Below, piece by piece: positions 18,118-26,450 of a stretch of DNA of 64,000 bases; position 1 is the stretch's first letter, and each line of letters opens with the position of its first letter. Position numbers and translations under genes: made by a program. The stretch spans positions 3,844,001 through 3,908,000 of the forward strand of contig NZ_CP064266.1 in the NCBI RefSeq assembly GCF_022811845.1. Reading direction: 5' to 3'. Below the pieces are notes generated by a model. The model searched no databases. It was not told the DNA's origin and saw only the letters and a list, made by a program, of their open reading frames with translations. Source of the stretch: Bacillus pseudomycoides (GTDB lineage Bacteria; Bacillota; Bacilli; Bacillales; Bacillaceae_G).

Positions 18118-18759
18118 TTAATATCCCCAATATGGATAAAATGGAAACTGTTGTTGGTAGTAAGAAGGCGGCTGCTCGAGATAGGCTGGGTTTTGATGAG
18201 GTGTATTGTACATTGTATTTCGATTTTGAGTGCAGTTTGCCGGAGGTCCAATTACGGTAGTTGATTGAATAGGGGATATTGCTTTCTTCCACTCTTGTTC
18301 ATCGAGACAATAAGTATGAGACATTACATTTGATGGTGTCAGTCTTAAAATATCCGAACCAAATATAACTTCAGGTGTAGGAGCGTTAAAAATTGCTAAT
18401 AAATGTGTATTGTCTACAGAGGCGATTTCATAATGCCACCAACCTTGTGGTACGTTGGCTACTTGACCCGGTTTAATAGGAAGATTAAGAATTTGATTTG
18501 TAAATGGGTTTAGTAAGGAAACGACAGCTGCTCCCGAAATACAGTAAACAAGTTCAGCAGCATTTTGATGTACATGAGGTTCAACGACATTACCAGTGCT
18601 TAAAGAAATATCTAATAACGATGTATTGTCTAATGTATTTAATTGTTTAATTCCCAGTACGTTTATATAATTTTGCTCATCCTTTTTAAAAAAATTACTC
18701 GTACTTAGATCATGAGTGAAACGGACAGAGGGAGAGGTGTAATCTATATAAGAAGTCAT
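18118..18759 (-). CDS. Cupin-domain protein with Tyr/Pro/Gln-rich tail
   Basis: 213 residues. A single cupin barrel spans about residues 20-160, with the metal-binding PHVHQNAAELVY motif and the second motif PQGWWHYEIAS. This resembles one half of an oxalate-decarboxylase-type bicupin. The last 40 residues (NTPHQNPAYLEQPPSYYQQQ, then a Tyr/Pro/Phe end) are low-complexity, typical of spore coat or exosporium proteins. The enzymatic role is unknown. It appears monocistronic. Confidence 0.7.
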   Translation of the reverse strand: MTSYIDYTSPSVRFTHDLSTSNFFKKDEQNYINVLGIKQLNTLDNTSLLDISLSTGNVVEPHVHQNAAELVYCISGAAVVSLLNPFTNQILNLPIKPGQVANVPQGWWHYEIASVDNTHLLAIFNAPTPEVIFGSDILRLTPSNVMSHTYCLDEQEWKKAISPIQSTTVIGPPANCTQNRNTMYNTPHQNPAYLEQPPSYYQQQFPFYPYWGY

Positions 18760-19059
18760 TTATTCTTCCTGCCTTTCTGTTTTGAAATAGGATTAAGTAT
18801 ACGAATTAGGATATGAGTCTAGTTATTTTAGTGTGCAGTATTGATTGTACCAATTCGTATACAATGAATGTATTTTTGAATGAAATATAAAATAGAATTA
18901 GAGCGAATAAATGATGTTTTTTTTGAAAAAGCATGGGCTTCATTTACCTTGCAAATATCAAACTATTTTCGTAAATACATTGATACCTTTGAGTGATGTA
19001 ACGTTTAAAGAAAAAAGGTATCTTATTCTTACATCCAAATGATAAAGGAGTGAATGGCC
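18760..19059. other. Divergent intergenic region
   Basis: Promoter region for the leftward cupin gene and the rightward DUF5519 gene. I could not pick out a convincing promoter or operator. Confidence 0.3.
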
Positions 19060-19368
19060 ATGTCATATAGTGAAATGATTAGAAAGGAAGTACTGAGCTG
19101 GGAGGGTGTTTCTGAAAAGCCACATCGTTTTGGGGGAATTGAATTAAATTATAAAAAGAAAGAGTTAGGTCATCTTCATGGTGACAAATTAGTCGACCTT
19201 CCATTTCCAAAATCAAAACGGGATGAATTAGTAAATCAAGGATTAGTAAGTCCACATCATGTATTACCTGAATCAGGATGGATTAGTTATCATATAAAAA
19301 GTGGAGAGGATATTGCGTTTGTCATTGAACTTTTTCGGATGCAGTATGATAGATTCGTAAAAAACTAG
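19060..19368 (+). CDS. Luciferase-domain (DUF5519) protein
   Basis: 102-residue soluble protein resembling the so-called luciferase domain (DUF5519). Its motifs are HRFGGIELNYKKKELGHLHG, then VDLPFPKSKRDELV, HHVLPESGWISY and a final amphipathic helix. The ATG at 19060 is preferred to that at 19054 because AAAGGAG is 9 bases away. Despite the name, nothing here suggests light emission; the family function is unknown. Confidence 0.75.
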   Translation: MSYSEMIRKEVLSWEGVSEKPHRFGGIELNYKKKELGHLHGDKLVDLPFPKSKRDELVNQGLVSPHHVLPESGWISYHIKSGEDIAFVIELFRMQYDRFVKN

Positions 19369-19406
19369 AGAAAAAAAGTAAATAATATGTAGTCGTATTT
19401 AAAAAT

Positions 19407-19437
19407 AAACAAGCTGGTTAATCTAGCTTGTTTATTT
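19407..19437 (+). terminator. Intrinsic terminator
   Basis: AAACAAGCT and AGCTTGTTT form a 9-bp stem followed by a T-rich run after the DUF5519 gene. Confidence 0.75.
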
Positions 19438-19471
19438 TCGTTTTATTTCATTTAATATTATGCATTATTGC

Positions 19472-19486
19472 ATGCAAACGATTGCA
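19472..19486 (+). promoter_or_regulatory. cre site 1 upstream of beta-amylase
   Basis: ATGCAAACGATTGCA fits the Bacillus CcpA operator consensus WTGNAANCGNWNNCW at every position. It overlaps the position expected for the -35 element. Confidence 0.75.
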
Positions 19487-19496
19487 TCTTTTATTT

Positions 19497-19515
19497 TATA
19501 ATGAAAACGGATACA
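19497..19515 (+). promoter_or_regulatory. -10 element TATAAT and overlapping cre site 2
   Basis: TATAAT at 19497-19502 is a perfect sigma-A -10 hexamer. ATGAAAACGGATACA at 19501-19515 again fits the cre consensus at every position and would cover the transcription start region. CcpA bound here should block initiation. Confidence 0.65.
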
Positions 19516-19547
19516 TGAAAAAATATAAATTTAAGAGGAGAGAAGCG

Positions 19548-21188
19548 ATGAAAACGCGGTTTCAATATTGTTGTATTGTATTTTTGTCTATCGGGATGTT
19601 AATTGTATCATTATTAATTCCGCAAATTAGTTTTGCTGCTGTAAATGGAAAAGGAATGAATCCGGATTACAAAGCATATTTAATGGCCCCATTAAAAAAG
19701 ATTCCAGAAGTAACAAACTGGGAGACATTTGAAAATGATTTAAGGTGGGCAAAACAAAATGGCTTTTATGCTATTACTGTTGATTTTTGGTGGGGAGATA
19801 TGGAAAAGAACGGGGATCAGCAATTTGATTTTTCATACGCACAGCGCTTTGCTCAATCGGTAAGAAATGCAGGTATGAAAATGATTCCTATTATTTCTAC
19901 ACATCAGTGTGGTGGAAATGTTGGAGATGATTGCAACGTACCAATTCCTTCATGGGTTTGGAATCAAAAAAATGATGATAGTCTTTACTTTAAATCTGAA
20001 ACCGGAACCGTTAATAAAGAGACATTGAATCCACTTGCTTCAGATGTAATTCAAAAGGAATATGGTGAACTATATACAGCATTCGCAGCAGCTATGAAAC
20101 CTTATAAAGATGTAATCGCAAAAATATATTTATCTGGGGGACCAGCTGGAGAGCTGAGATATCCTTCCTACACATCTACTGATGGAAGCGGTTATCCATC
20201 ACGTGGAAAATTTCAAGCATATACAGAATTTGCTAAATCAAAATTCCGTTCCTGGGTATTAAGTAAATATGGTTCCTTAAATGAAGTGAACAAAGCGTGG
20301 AGTACAAGACTTATTTCTGTTTCGGAAATTTTACCACCAAGTGATGGGGATCTGTTTCTAAAGAATGGATATAATTCTTCATATGGAAAAGATTATTTAG
20401 AATGGTATCAAGGTGTTTTAGAAAGTCATACAAAATTAATTGGTGAATTGGCACACAATGCTTTTGATCCAAGTTTTCAAGTACCAATTGGCGCAAAGAT
20501 TGCAGGAGTACATTGGCAATATAATAATCCGGTTATCCCTCACGGAGCAGAAAGGCCAGCAGGGTATAATAATTATAGCCATTTACTCGATGCTTTCAAA
20601 AGCGCAAAGTTAGATGTAACATTTACTTGTCTAGAAATGACAGACAAAGGTAGTTATCCAGAATATTCAATGCCTAGAACATTAGTACAAGAAATTGCAA
20701 CATTAGCTAATCAAAAGGGAATTGTATTAAATGGTGAAAATGCTTTAAGTATAGGTAATGAGACAGAGTATAACAGAGTTGCAGAAATGGCTTTTAATTA
20801 TAATTTTTCTGGATTTACATTACTTCGTTATCAAGATGTAATTTATAACAATTCATTAATGGGGAAATTTAAGGACTTATTAGGTGTAACCCCTGTCATG
20901 CAAACGATTGTAGTAAAAAATGCTCCTACAACAATAGGAGATACTGTTTATATAACTGGGAATCGGGCCGAATTAGGATTGTGGGATACGCAGCAGTATC
21001 CAATTCAATTATATTATGATTCTCATAATAATGATTGGAGGGGAAATGTTGTATTGCCAGTTGAAAGAAATATAGAATTTAAAGCGTTTATTAAAAATAA
21101 AGATGGAGCGGTCAAATCATGGCAAACAATACAACAAAGTTGGAGTCCAGTTCCACTGAAGACTAACTCTCATGTAAGTTGGTGGTAA
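19548..21188 (+). CDS. spoII: Beta-amylase (GH14) with starch-binding CBM20 domain
   Basis: Secreted enzyme releasing maltose from the non-reducing ends of starch. The 546-residue length equals the B. cereus SpoII precursor as I recall it. A 30-residue signal peptide ends at ISFA before AVNGKGMNPD. The GH14 barrel carries the catalytic Glu202 (GGPAGELRYPS) and Glu397 (LNGENALS), matching mature Glu172 and Glu367. A CBM20 domain occupies about the last 100 residues (ITGNRAELGLWD). The ATG at 19548 follows an AGAGGAG site. Two cre sites upstream indicate carbon catabolite repression. Confidence 0.95.
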   Translation: MKTRFQYCCIVFLSIGMLIVSLLIPQISFAAVNGKGMNPDYKAYLMAPLKKIPEVTNWETFENDLRWAKQNGFYAITVDFWWGDMEKNGDQQFDFSYAQRFAQSVRNAGMKMIPIISTHQCGGNVGDDCNVPIPSWVWNQKNDDSLYFKSETGTVNKETLNPLASDVIQKEYGELYTAFAAAMKPYKDVIAKIYLSGGPAGELRYPSYTSTDGSGYPSRGKFQAYTEFAKSKFRSWVLSKYGSLNEVNKAWSTRLISVSEILPPSDGDLFLKNGYNSSYGKDYLEWYQGVLESHTKLIGELAHNAFDPSFQVPIGAKIAGVHWQYNNPVIPHGAERPAGYNNYSHLLDAFKSAKLDVTFTCLEMTDKGSYPEYSMPRTLVQEIATLANQKGIVLNGENALSIGNETEYNRVAEMAFNYNFSGFTLLRYQDVIYNNSLMGKFKDLLGVTPVMQTIVVKNAPTTIGDTVYITGNRAELGLWDTQQYPIQLYYDSHNNDWRGNVVLPVERNIEFKAFIKNKDGAVKSWQTIQQSWSPVPLKTNSHVSWW

Positions 21189-21207
21189 TTATATTATGTA
21201 AACAAAG

Positions 21208-21239
21208 AGATCCTTTATCATATTTTAAAGGATCTTTTT
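21208..21239 (+). terminator. Intrinsic terminator of beta-amylase
   Basis: AGATCCTTTA pairs with TAAAGGATCT around an 8-base loop, followed by a T-rich run. Confidence 0.85.
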
Positions 21240-21326
21240 GTTTTTGAAGGAAAATAAATCTTAAAAGATGTCACATTCCTCTTTCTTCATCCGTCTTGTA
21301 TGTAGAACAATAAGGAGGGAATTTAT

Positions 21327-22610
21327 ATGGAGAACTGTAATGTGGCAATTATAGGCGGGGGACTTGCTGGATTAACAGCTTCGATTTATTTAGCTAGGGA
21401 AGGTAAAAAAGTTGTTGTATTAGAAAAATCAAGTCGCTTTGGTGGAAGAGCAATAACAACGAATAAAAACGGCATCCTTATGAATCTTGGGGCGCACGCT
21501 TTATATCGCGGTGGAGAAGCACTATCAACTTTTGAAGAACTTGGGATTAACATTCTAGGAGGAGTACCCTCAACTAGCGCACATGGTATATGGAAAAATG
21601 ATGTGTATACAATACCAACAGATTTTCGTTCCATCTTATCTACAGCATTACTTTCATGGTCAGCTAAAATACAATTTTCACATCTGATGTTAAAGCTCGG
21701 GAAATTAGATTTGAATACAATTCCTAAAATGAGTCTGAGTGTATGGGCAGAAAAAGAAATTAAAGATCCGATGATAAGAAATATGTTTTATGCATTATGC
21801 CGAACATCAACTTACACATATGCTCCTACATTACAATTAGCATCTTCTGTCTTAAAACAAATACAACGATCAATGAAAGAAGGAGTTTTTTATGTAGATG
21901 GTGGTTGGGAGACGATCATAACAAAACTAAGAGATGAAGCTACAAATGCTGGAGTTCATTTTATAGCGAGTAAAAACGTAGTTGAAATTGAGCACTGTGG
22001 CCATATTCAAAGAATTCGTTGTTCTGGTGACGAATTCTTTGAAGTTCCTACGGTTGTTGTTACTATACCACCAAAAGCAGCTTGTAAAATGGTAAAGGGA
22101 GCAAAAGATACCGCGCTGCACATATGGGGAGAACAATCAGTGCCAGTAACAGTTGCTTCATTAGATCTTGGTTTGAGAAAATTGCCTAATTCATTGCATC
22201 AATTTGCTTTAGGATTAGATCAACCTGTTTTTTTTACGAATCAATCAAGGGCTGCTAATCTGAGCGAAGATGGAACGGTAGTAGTGGGATTGATAAAATA
22301 TCATAATCCTGCATTACAAGCTGGTAATTCTAATGACGATAAAATTTTGTTAGAACATACAATGGATTTATTACACCCAGAGTGGCGACAGGAGTTAGTT
22401 GTAAAGCAATATTTACCTAGCATAACAGTTGTATATGATTTTCCGCATATTGGCCGCACTGAAAATCCAGGTCCTATTGTTCCTGAAATGCCAGGGATAT
22501 ATGTTGCAGGAGATTGGGCTGGTCATGATGAATTATTAGCTGACGCTGCAGTTTCGAGCGGTAAACGAGCAGCGTTACAAATTTTAGAACAAAGTAAAGT
22601 CATAAATTGA
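21327..22610 (+). CDS. FAD-dependent amine oxidase/phytoene desaturase-like oxidoreductase
   Basis: 427 residues with an N-terminal FAD-binding Rossmann motif VAIIGGGLAGLTAS (6-19), followed by VVVLEKSSRFGGRA, typical of NAD(P)-binding Rossmann/desaturase-type flavoproteins. A C-terminal FAD block reads GIYVAGDWAGHDELLADAAVSSG. The start has AAGGAGGG upstream. The stop is 11 bases before the likely start of an ECF41-type sigma factor, an arrangement in which the sigma factor often controls an oxidoreductase. The substrate is unknown. Confidence 0.75.
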   Translation: MENCNVAIIGGGLAGLTASIYLAREGKKVVVLEKSSRFGGRAITTNKNGILMNLGAHALYRGGEALSTFEELGINILGGVPSTSAHGIWKNDVYTIPTDFRSILSTALLSWSAKIQFSHLMLKLGKLDLNTIPKMSLSVWAEKEIKDPMIRNMFYALCRTSTYTYAPTLQLASSVLKQIQRSMKEGVFYVDGGWETIITKLRDEATNAGVHFIASKNVVEIEHCGHIQRIRCSGDEFFEVPTVVVTIPPKAACKMVKGAKDTALHIWGEQSVPVTVASLDLGLRKLPNSLHQFALGLDQPVFFTNQSRAANLSEDGTVVVGLIKYHNPALQAGNSNDDKILLEHTMDLLHPEWRQELVVKQYLPSITVVYDFPHIGRTENPGPIVPEMPGIYVAGDWAGHDELLADAAVSSGKRAALQILEQSKVIN

Positions 22611-22621
22611 AAGAGGGTCAT

Positions 22622-23488
22622 GTGAGTGTGGAAATGGAACAATTGTATCAAGCATATAAACCTTTATTGTTTTCTTTAGCTTATCGTATGCTTGGGAGTG
22701 TTATGGACGCTGAAGATATTGTTCATGATACATTTCTTTCATTAAGTCAAATAGAAAAGTTAGAGTCTATTGATAATGTGAAAGCGTATTTATGTAAGAT
22801 GGTTACAAATCGTGCAATCGATAAATTACGTTCAGCAGCTCATAAACGAGATGTTTATATTGGTGTGTGGTTACCAGAACCACTTGTTGAAGAAAATGAT
22901 GATCCCTCAATGACATATATAATGAAAGAATCTATTTCTACAGCGTATCTTTTGCTTTTACAACAGTTATCTGAAGTTGAACGGGCGGTGTTTATATTAC
23001 GAGAAGTTTTTGGTTACGATTATGATGAAATAGCATCAATTGTTGAAAAGAGTAGTGTGAACTGTCGACAAATCTTTCATCGGGCCAGAAAAAGTATAAT
23101 AGATAAACCGAAATCCTCAAAATTAAGTACAAAGCAAATGGCTGCATATGTGGAACAATTTGTTGCATCTTTGCAGCGAGGAGATGTACAGGAAATGTTA
23201 GGAATCTTAAAAACAGATGCAATTTTTAAATCTGATGGTGGAGGAAAGGTTACAACGGCTCTCAAACCAATTTACACTTCTGAAAGAATTGTACGCTTAT
23301 TCTTAGGAATTACTAAGAAGTTGCCAGAAGAACATTCCATTGCAATTCGAATGGTAAATGGTACACCAGGTATTATTGTAAATGTAAATAATCGCGCTAC
23401 GTATGTACTTTCGTTTGAGTTTCAAGAAGAGAAAATTGCATCTATTTATATGATGATGAATCCAGAAAAGCTTATGCATATAAAGTGA
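22622..23488 (+). CDS. ECF41-family RNA polymerase sigma factor
   Basis: 288 residues from the GTG at 22622, which follows AAGAGGG; a TTG at 22607 would overlap the upstream gene. Sigma2 (AYRMLGSVMDAEDIVHDTF) and sigma4 (VFGYDYDEIASIVEKSSVNC) are joined by a linker with WLPEPL. A C-terminal SnoaL/NTF2-like extension carries DGGGK and NGTPG. WLPEP, DGGGK and NGxPG are the diagnostic motifs of ECF41 factors, whose C-terminal domain modulates activity in place of a separate anti-sigma. Its natural target is probably the adjacent oxidoreductase operon. Confidence 0.85.
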   Translation: MSVEMEQLYQAYKPLLFSLAYRMLGSVMDAEDIVHDTFLSLSQIEKLESIDNVKAYLCKMVTNRAIDKLRSAAHKRDVYIGVWLPEPLVEENDDPSMTYIMKESISTAYLLLLQQLSEVERAVFILREVFGYDYDEIASIVEKSSVNCRQIFHRARKSIIDKPKSSKLSTKQMAAYVEQFVASLQRGDVQEMLGILKTDAIFKSDGGGKVTTALKPIYTSERIVRLFLGITKKLPEEHSIAIRMVNGTPGIIVNVNNRATYVLSFEFQEEKIASIYMMMNPEKLMHIK

Positions 23489-23496
23489 AGCTTTAA

Positions 23497-23640
23497 TCAG
23501 TGGGAGGTCTTCATCCTCCGCTGATTATTAGCCTTCATCAATCGGACTTTTACGGGCAGCCTGCCCACCCACCTAAGTTCTTTGTTTTCGCTGAATTTTG
23601 AGGTGGGGTCTTACTGCTCACAAATGGTGGGATAAATCAG
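23497..23640. repeat. Structured bcr1-like intergenic element (candidate)
   Basis: A non-coding block of about 145 bases with nested inverted repeats: AATCAGTGGGAGG with CCTCCGCTGATT, GGGCAG with CTGCCC, and CCCACCT with AGGTGGG across a 29-base loop. GC content is clearly higher than the surroundings. Length and strong folding resemble the interspersed bcr1 repeats of the B. cereus group or an IS200/IS605 end. The assignment is from memory and needs a genome-wide match. Confidence 0.45.
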
Positions 23641-23655
23641 AATGCATAGAATGAA

Positions 23656-23689
23656 AAAGACACATTTCCACAGAAATGCGTCTTTAATT
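23656..23689. terminator. Intrinsic terminator
   Basis: AAAGACACATTT pairs with AAATGCGTCTTT with one mismatch around a 6-base loop. It lies just past the stop of the minus-strand gene ending at 23704. Confidence 0.7.
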
Positions 23690-23703
23690 TGGGATCAGAT
23701 AAT

Positions 23704-23862
23704 TTACTTCTCTAACATTTCAAGAGGAACATCCTTTTCACCTAATACTTCGAATTTAATTTCTCCGTCCTCTTCGTAAATACGTTTAATAATCGGTATA
23801 GTTATCATTTGCTTTTTGTGCTGCTTACGTTTTCTAGCAGCGTTTAAATTAATCACGTTCAT
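23704..23862 (-). CDS. Small basic hypothetical protein (52 aa)
   Basis: Starts with an ATG behind an AAAGGATG site. The N-terminal third is strongly basic (NAARKRKQHKKQ) and the rest is a short acidic/hydrophobic region (IPIIKRIYEEDGEIKFEVLG). A terminator follows. No family was recognised. The ribosome site and terminator support a real gene. Confidence 0.55.
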   Translation of the reverse strand: MNVINLNAARKRKQHKKQMITIPIIKRIYEEDGEIKFEVLGEKDVPLEMLEK

Positions 23863-24168
23863 GTTCAAAGCATCCTTTCTTACATACAGTTATAAACAAA
23901 AGAAAATGCGTCCGAAAAGGGCGCTACTTTAATTTGAAATACCGATTAAAAATGATTTTATGATTGCATTTTGATTGTAAAATAATGTGAATAGAATAAT
24001 TACACGTAGAAATTAACTTTATCAAAAAACGTAACAATATGCTACAAAAAAATTCAATTCTTTGTCTTATAACAGGAAAAAGGCTTTCATTTCGCATATA
24101 ATGAAAAGTAGACAAACATAATCAACTTTCTCATCAATTTTTTAATCATTAAATTTGTTGGAAAGGCG
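23863..24168. other. Intergenic region, nothing recognised
   Basis: AT-rich sequence between divergent genes. No repeat, RNA or strong promoter was identified; the methyltransferase ribosome site (GGAAAGG) is at its right end. Confidence 0.3.
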
Positions 24169-24759
24169 ATGGATAGTATGAATTCTTTCGAATCACTGTT
24201 GTTAGAACTTGAAAAGTACGGAGAAGAGCATGATAGAAAAAAAGAAAAGCGAGAAGAAAAATTAAGAAATGTTTCTCGTGAAATGGGGCAATTTTTATCA
24301 ATTTTAATAAAAGGGTGTAGTGCTCAGGGAATTTTAGAGATTGGTACTTCAAATGGATATTCAACATTATGGCTGGCAAATGCGGCTGAAGAAACAAAAG
24401 GAAACGTTACAACTGTTGAGCTTTCTTCAGAAAGGGTTGCAGAGGCGCTTGTTAATTTTGAAAAGGCCAATCTTAGATATCGGATTGATATTCATAATCA
24501 GGAAGCGGGAGCATTTCTAGATGCACAAGTAAATCGTTCATTTGATTTTATTTTCCTAGATTCTGAGCGTACGCAATATATGTGGTGGTGGGAAAATATA
24601 AAACGCATATTAGAACCGAAAGGATTTCTTGTTATTGATAATGCGACTTCACATGCAAATGAGTTAGCAGAATTTATTCAGATGATTGAAGAAGATGATA
24701 CATTTGAAACAGTATTACTAACCTTTCAACAAGGAGCATTTGTAGCAAGAAAAAAATGA
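24169..24759 (+). CDS. Class I SAM-dependent O-methyltransferase
   Basis: 196 residues with the SAM-binding motif ILEIGTSNGYST (55-66), a second acidic motif (VTTVELS) and FDFIFLDSE followed by LVIDNATSHANEL, as in YrrM-like predicted O-methyltransferases. The N-terminal 40 residues are highly charged. It lies 40 bases upstream of an adenylate-forming ligase and is probably co-transcribed with it. The acceptor is not known. Confidence 0.75.
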   Translation: MDSMNSFESLLLELEKYGEEHDRKKEKREEKLRNVSREMGQFLSILIKGCSAQGILEIGTSNGYSTLWLANAAEETKGNVTTVELSSERVAEALVNFEKANLRYRIDIHNQEAGAFLDAQVNRSFDFIFLDSERTQYMWWWENIKRILEPKGFLVIDNATSHANELAEFIQMIEEDDTFETVLLTFQQGAFVARKK

Positions 24760-24799
24760 AGAGATAACAGTCATACTTAACAAGGAGATTTAATAAAAA

Positions 24800-26236
24800 A
24801 TGCGTATACATTCTTATTTCTATGAACAGGCGCAAAAATATCCTGATCGCGTTGCGCTTTCGGAACAACATAATAGATGGACTTACAAAGAATTGGCGGA
24901 ATGTGTTTCAAATCGTGCATCAGCTCTTATGCAAGACGGAGCGATACCAGGACATATTTTTATGATCAAGTTAGAAAATCGTATGGAATGGATTCAAGAT
25001 GCACTTGCGGTTTCAAAAATTGGTGGAATTATCATGCCGGTTCATCCAGACGTTACAGAAATTGAATGGCAAACAATTATAAGTAGTACGGAGCCTAATT
25101 GGATTATTACATCCAAAGAGACTTTATGTCAAACAATTGAGCCTAATACCATCCCATTTCCTTTTAGACATGTGAGCAGTAAGGATGAGTTATTCTTCTT
25201 TGGTTATACTTCAGGTTCAACAGGTACACCAAAAGGGTTTGTTAAAAGTCATCAATCATGGACTAGTAGTTTTGAAGGGTGGAGTAAGGCATTTTCACTA
25301 ATTGAAAGCGATCGTGTAGTAGTTCCGTTACATTTATCTTATTCAGCCCAGCTATATCCGGCACTTCAGGCATTAGCTATAGGAGCTGAGATTGTTTTAT
25401 TATCTAAGTTCACACCAGAAGCCTTTTTAAAAGCGAAAGGATCGTGTGCTTCTATCACACCAGCTTTAATTGAACCTTTAATTCGCCATGCAAAGAAAAA
25501 ACGAAGTGTGCAGGAAATGATTCCGAGGTGTATGATATCAGTTGGGACAAAATTATCGCCTATACAAAGACAAAAATTTGAGGAATGTTTTCCTAAATCA
25601 TTTTTGTATGAATATTACGGATCATCAGAAATGGGATATGCTTCACTGTTAACACCCGAAGATGCAAGAACTGCACCTGAAACAGTCGGGATATCATTCC
25701 CAGATGTAGAGATTGCCTTTTTTAATGAGAAAAAAGAACGAGTAGTAACAAATAAAGAAAACTTTGGGAAATTATTTGTTCGATCCGGTCAGGCTTTTGA
25801 AGGATATATTGAAAATGAAAAGCAAACAAAAGCTACTTTCATCGAAGATTGGGTTACATCACATGATATTGGTTTCCAAAGAGAAGATGGGAAAATTGTT
25901 TTAGTAGGGAGAGACCGAGACATTATAAAAGCTGCTGGAAGCTTTGTGTATGCTGGTGAAATAGAGGATGTATTACTTGGAATCACCGGGGTTACAGAAG
26001 CGGTAGTGTTTTCGGAAAAAGATGAGAATCGTGGAGAGATTATACGGGCTGTTATCGTTAAGGAATTTTCTCGAGAATTAGTCGATATTCAAAAAGAGTG
26101 TCGTCAAAAATTAATATCGTATAAGCAACCAAGGAATTGGACTGTACTATCACATTTACCCAAGAAGCCGAACGGAAAGATAGACAAAATGAAATTGAGG
26201 GCTGAATTGATAAGCGATAAACTGTGTAACATGTGA
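24800..26236 (+). CDS. Acyl-CoA synthetase / AMP-dependent ligase (YhfT-like)
   Basis: 478 residues of the ANL superfamily. The phosphate-binding loop YTSGSTGTPKG is at 136-146. The aromatic/adenine motif is YYGSSEMGY. The hinge motif reads VGRDRDIIKAAG, and the catalytic Lys lies in PKKPNGKIDK near the C-terminus. No carrier domain is attached, so it should activate a free carboxylic acid to an acyl-adenylate or acyl-CoA. Length matches B. subtilis YhfT. The upstream methyltransferase suggests a short two-gene pathway of unknown product. Confidence 0.8.
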   Translation: MRIHSYFYEQAQKYPDRVALSEQHNRWTYKELAECVSNRASALMQDGAIPGHIFMIKLENRMEWIQDALAVSKIGGIIMPVHPDVTEIEWQTIISSTEPNWIITSKETLCQTIEPNTIPFPFRHVSSKDELFFFGYTSGSTGTPKGFVKSHQSWTSSFEGWSKAFSLIESDRVVVPLHLSYSAQLYPALQALAIGAEIVLLSKFTPEAFLKAKGSCASITPALIEPLIRHAKKKRSVQEMIPRCMISVGTKLSPIQRQKFEECFPKSFLYEYYGSSEMGYASLLTPEDARTAPETVGISFPDVEIAFFNEKKERVVTNKENFGKLFVRSGQAFEGYIENEKQTKATFIEDWVTSHDIGFQREDGKIVLVGRDRDIIKAAGSFVYAGEIEDVLLGITGVTEAVVFSEKDENRGEIIRAVIVKEFSRELVDIQKECRQKLISYKQPRNWTVLSHLPKKPNGKIDKMKLRAELISDKLCNM

Positions 26237-26450
26237 AGAATCCGCCTTCAGCACGTAGCCTTCTAGGTCTTAAGTCTGAGGAAAATAATGCGCGAAACAG
26301 GTATACTTATGATAAGAAACAGGGAATGACTGCACAAGCAGGCGTTTATTAAAAATCGATTTCAAACAATTATAATGCGTGTTGAATACGATATTTTAGA
26401 TGAAATATAGTGCAAATAAATTCGCACATATAAATAAAGGAGCGATTTTG

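Noticed and set aside
20904..20918. Third cre-like sequence inside the beta-amylase gene (ATGCAAACGATTGTA)
   Set aside because: It misses the conserved C near the end of the consensus and is simply the codons for MQTIV.
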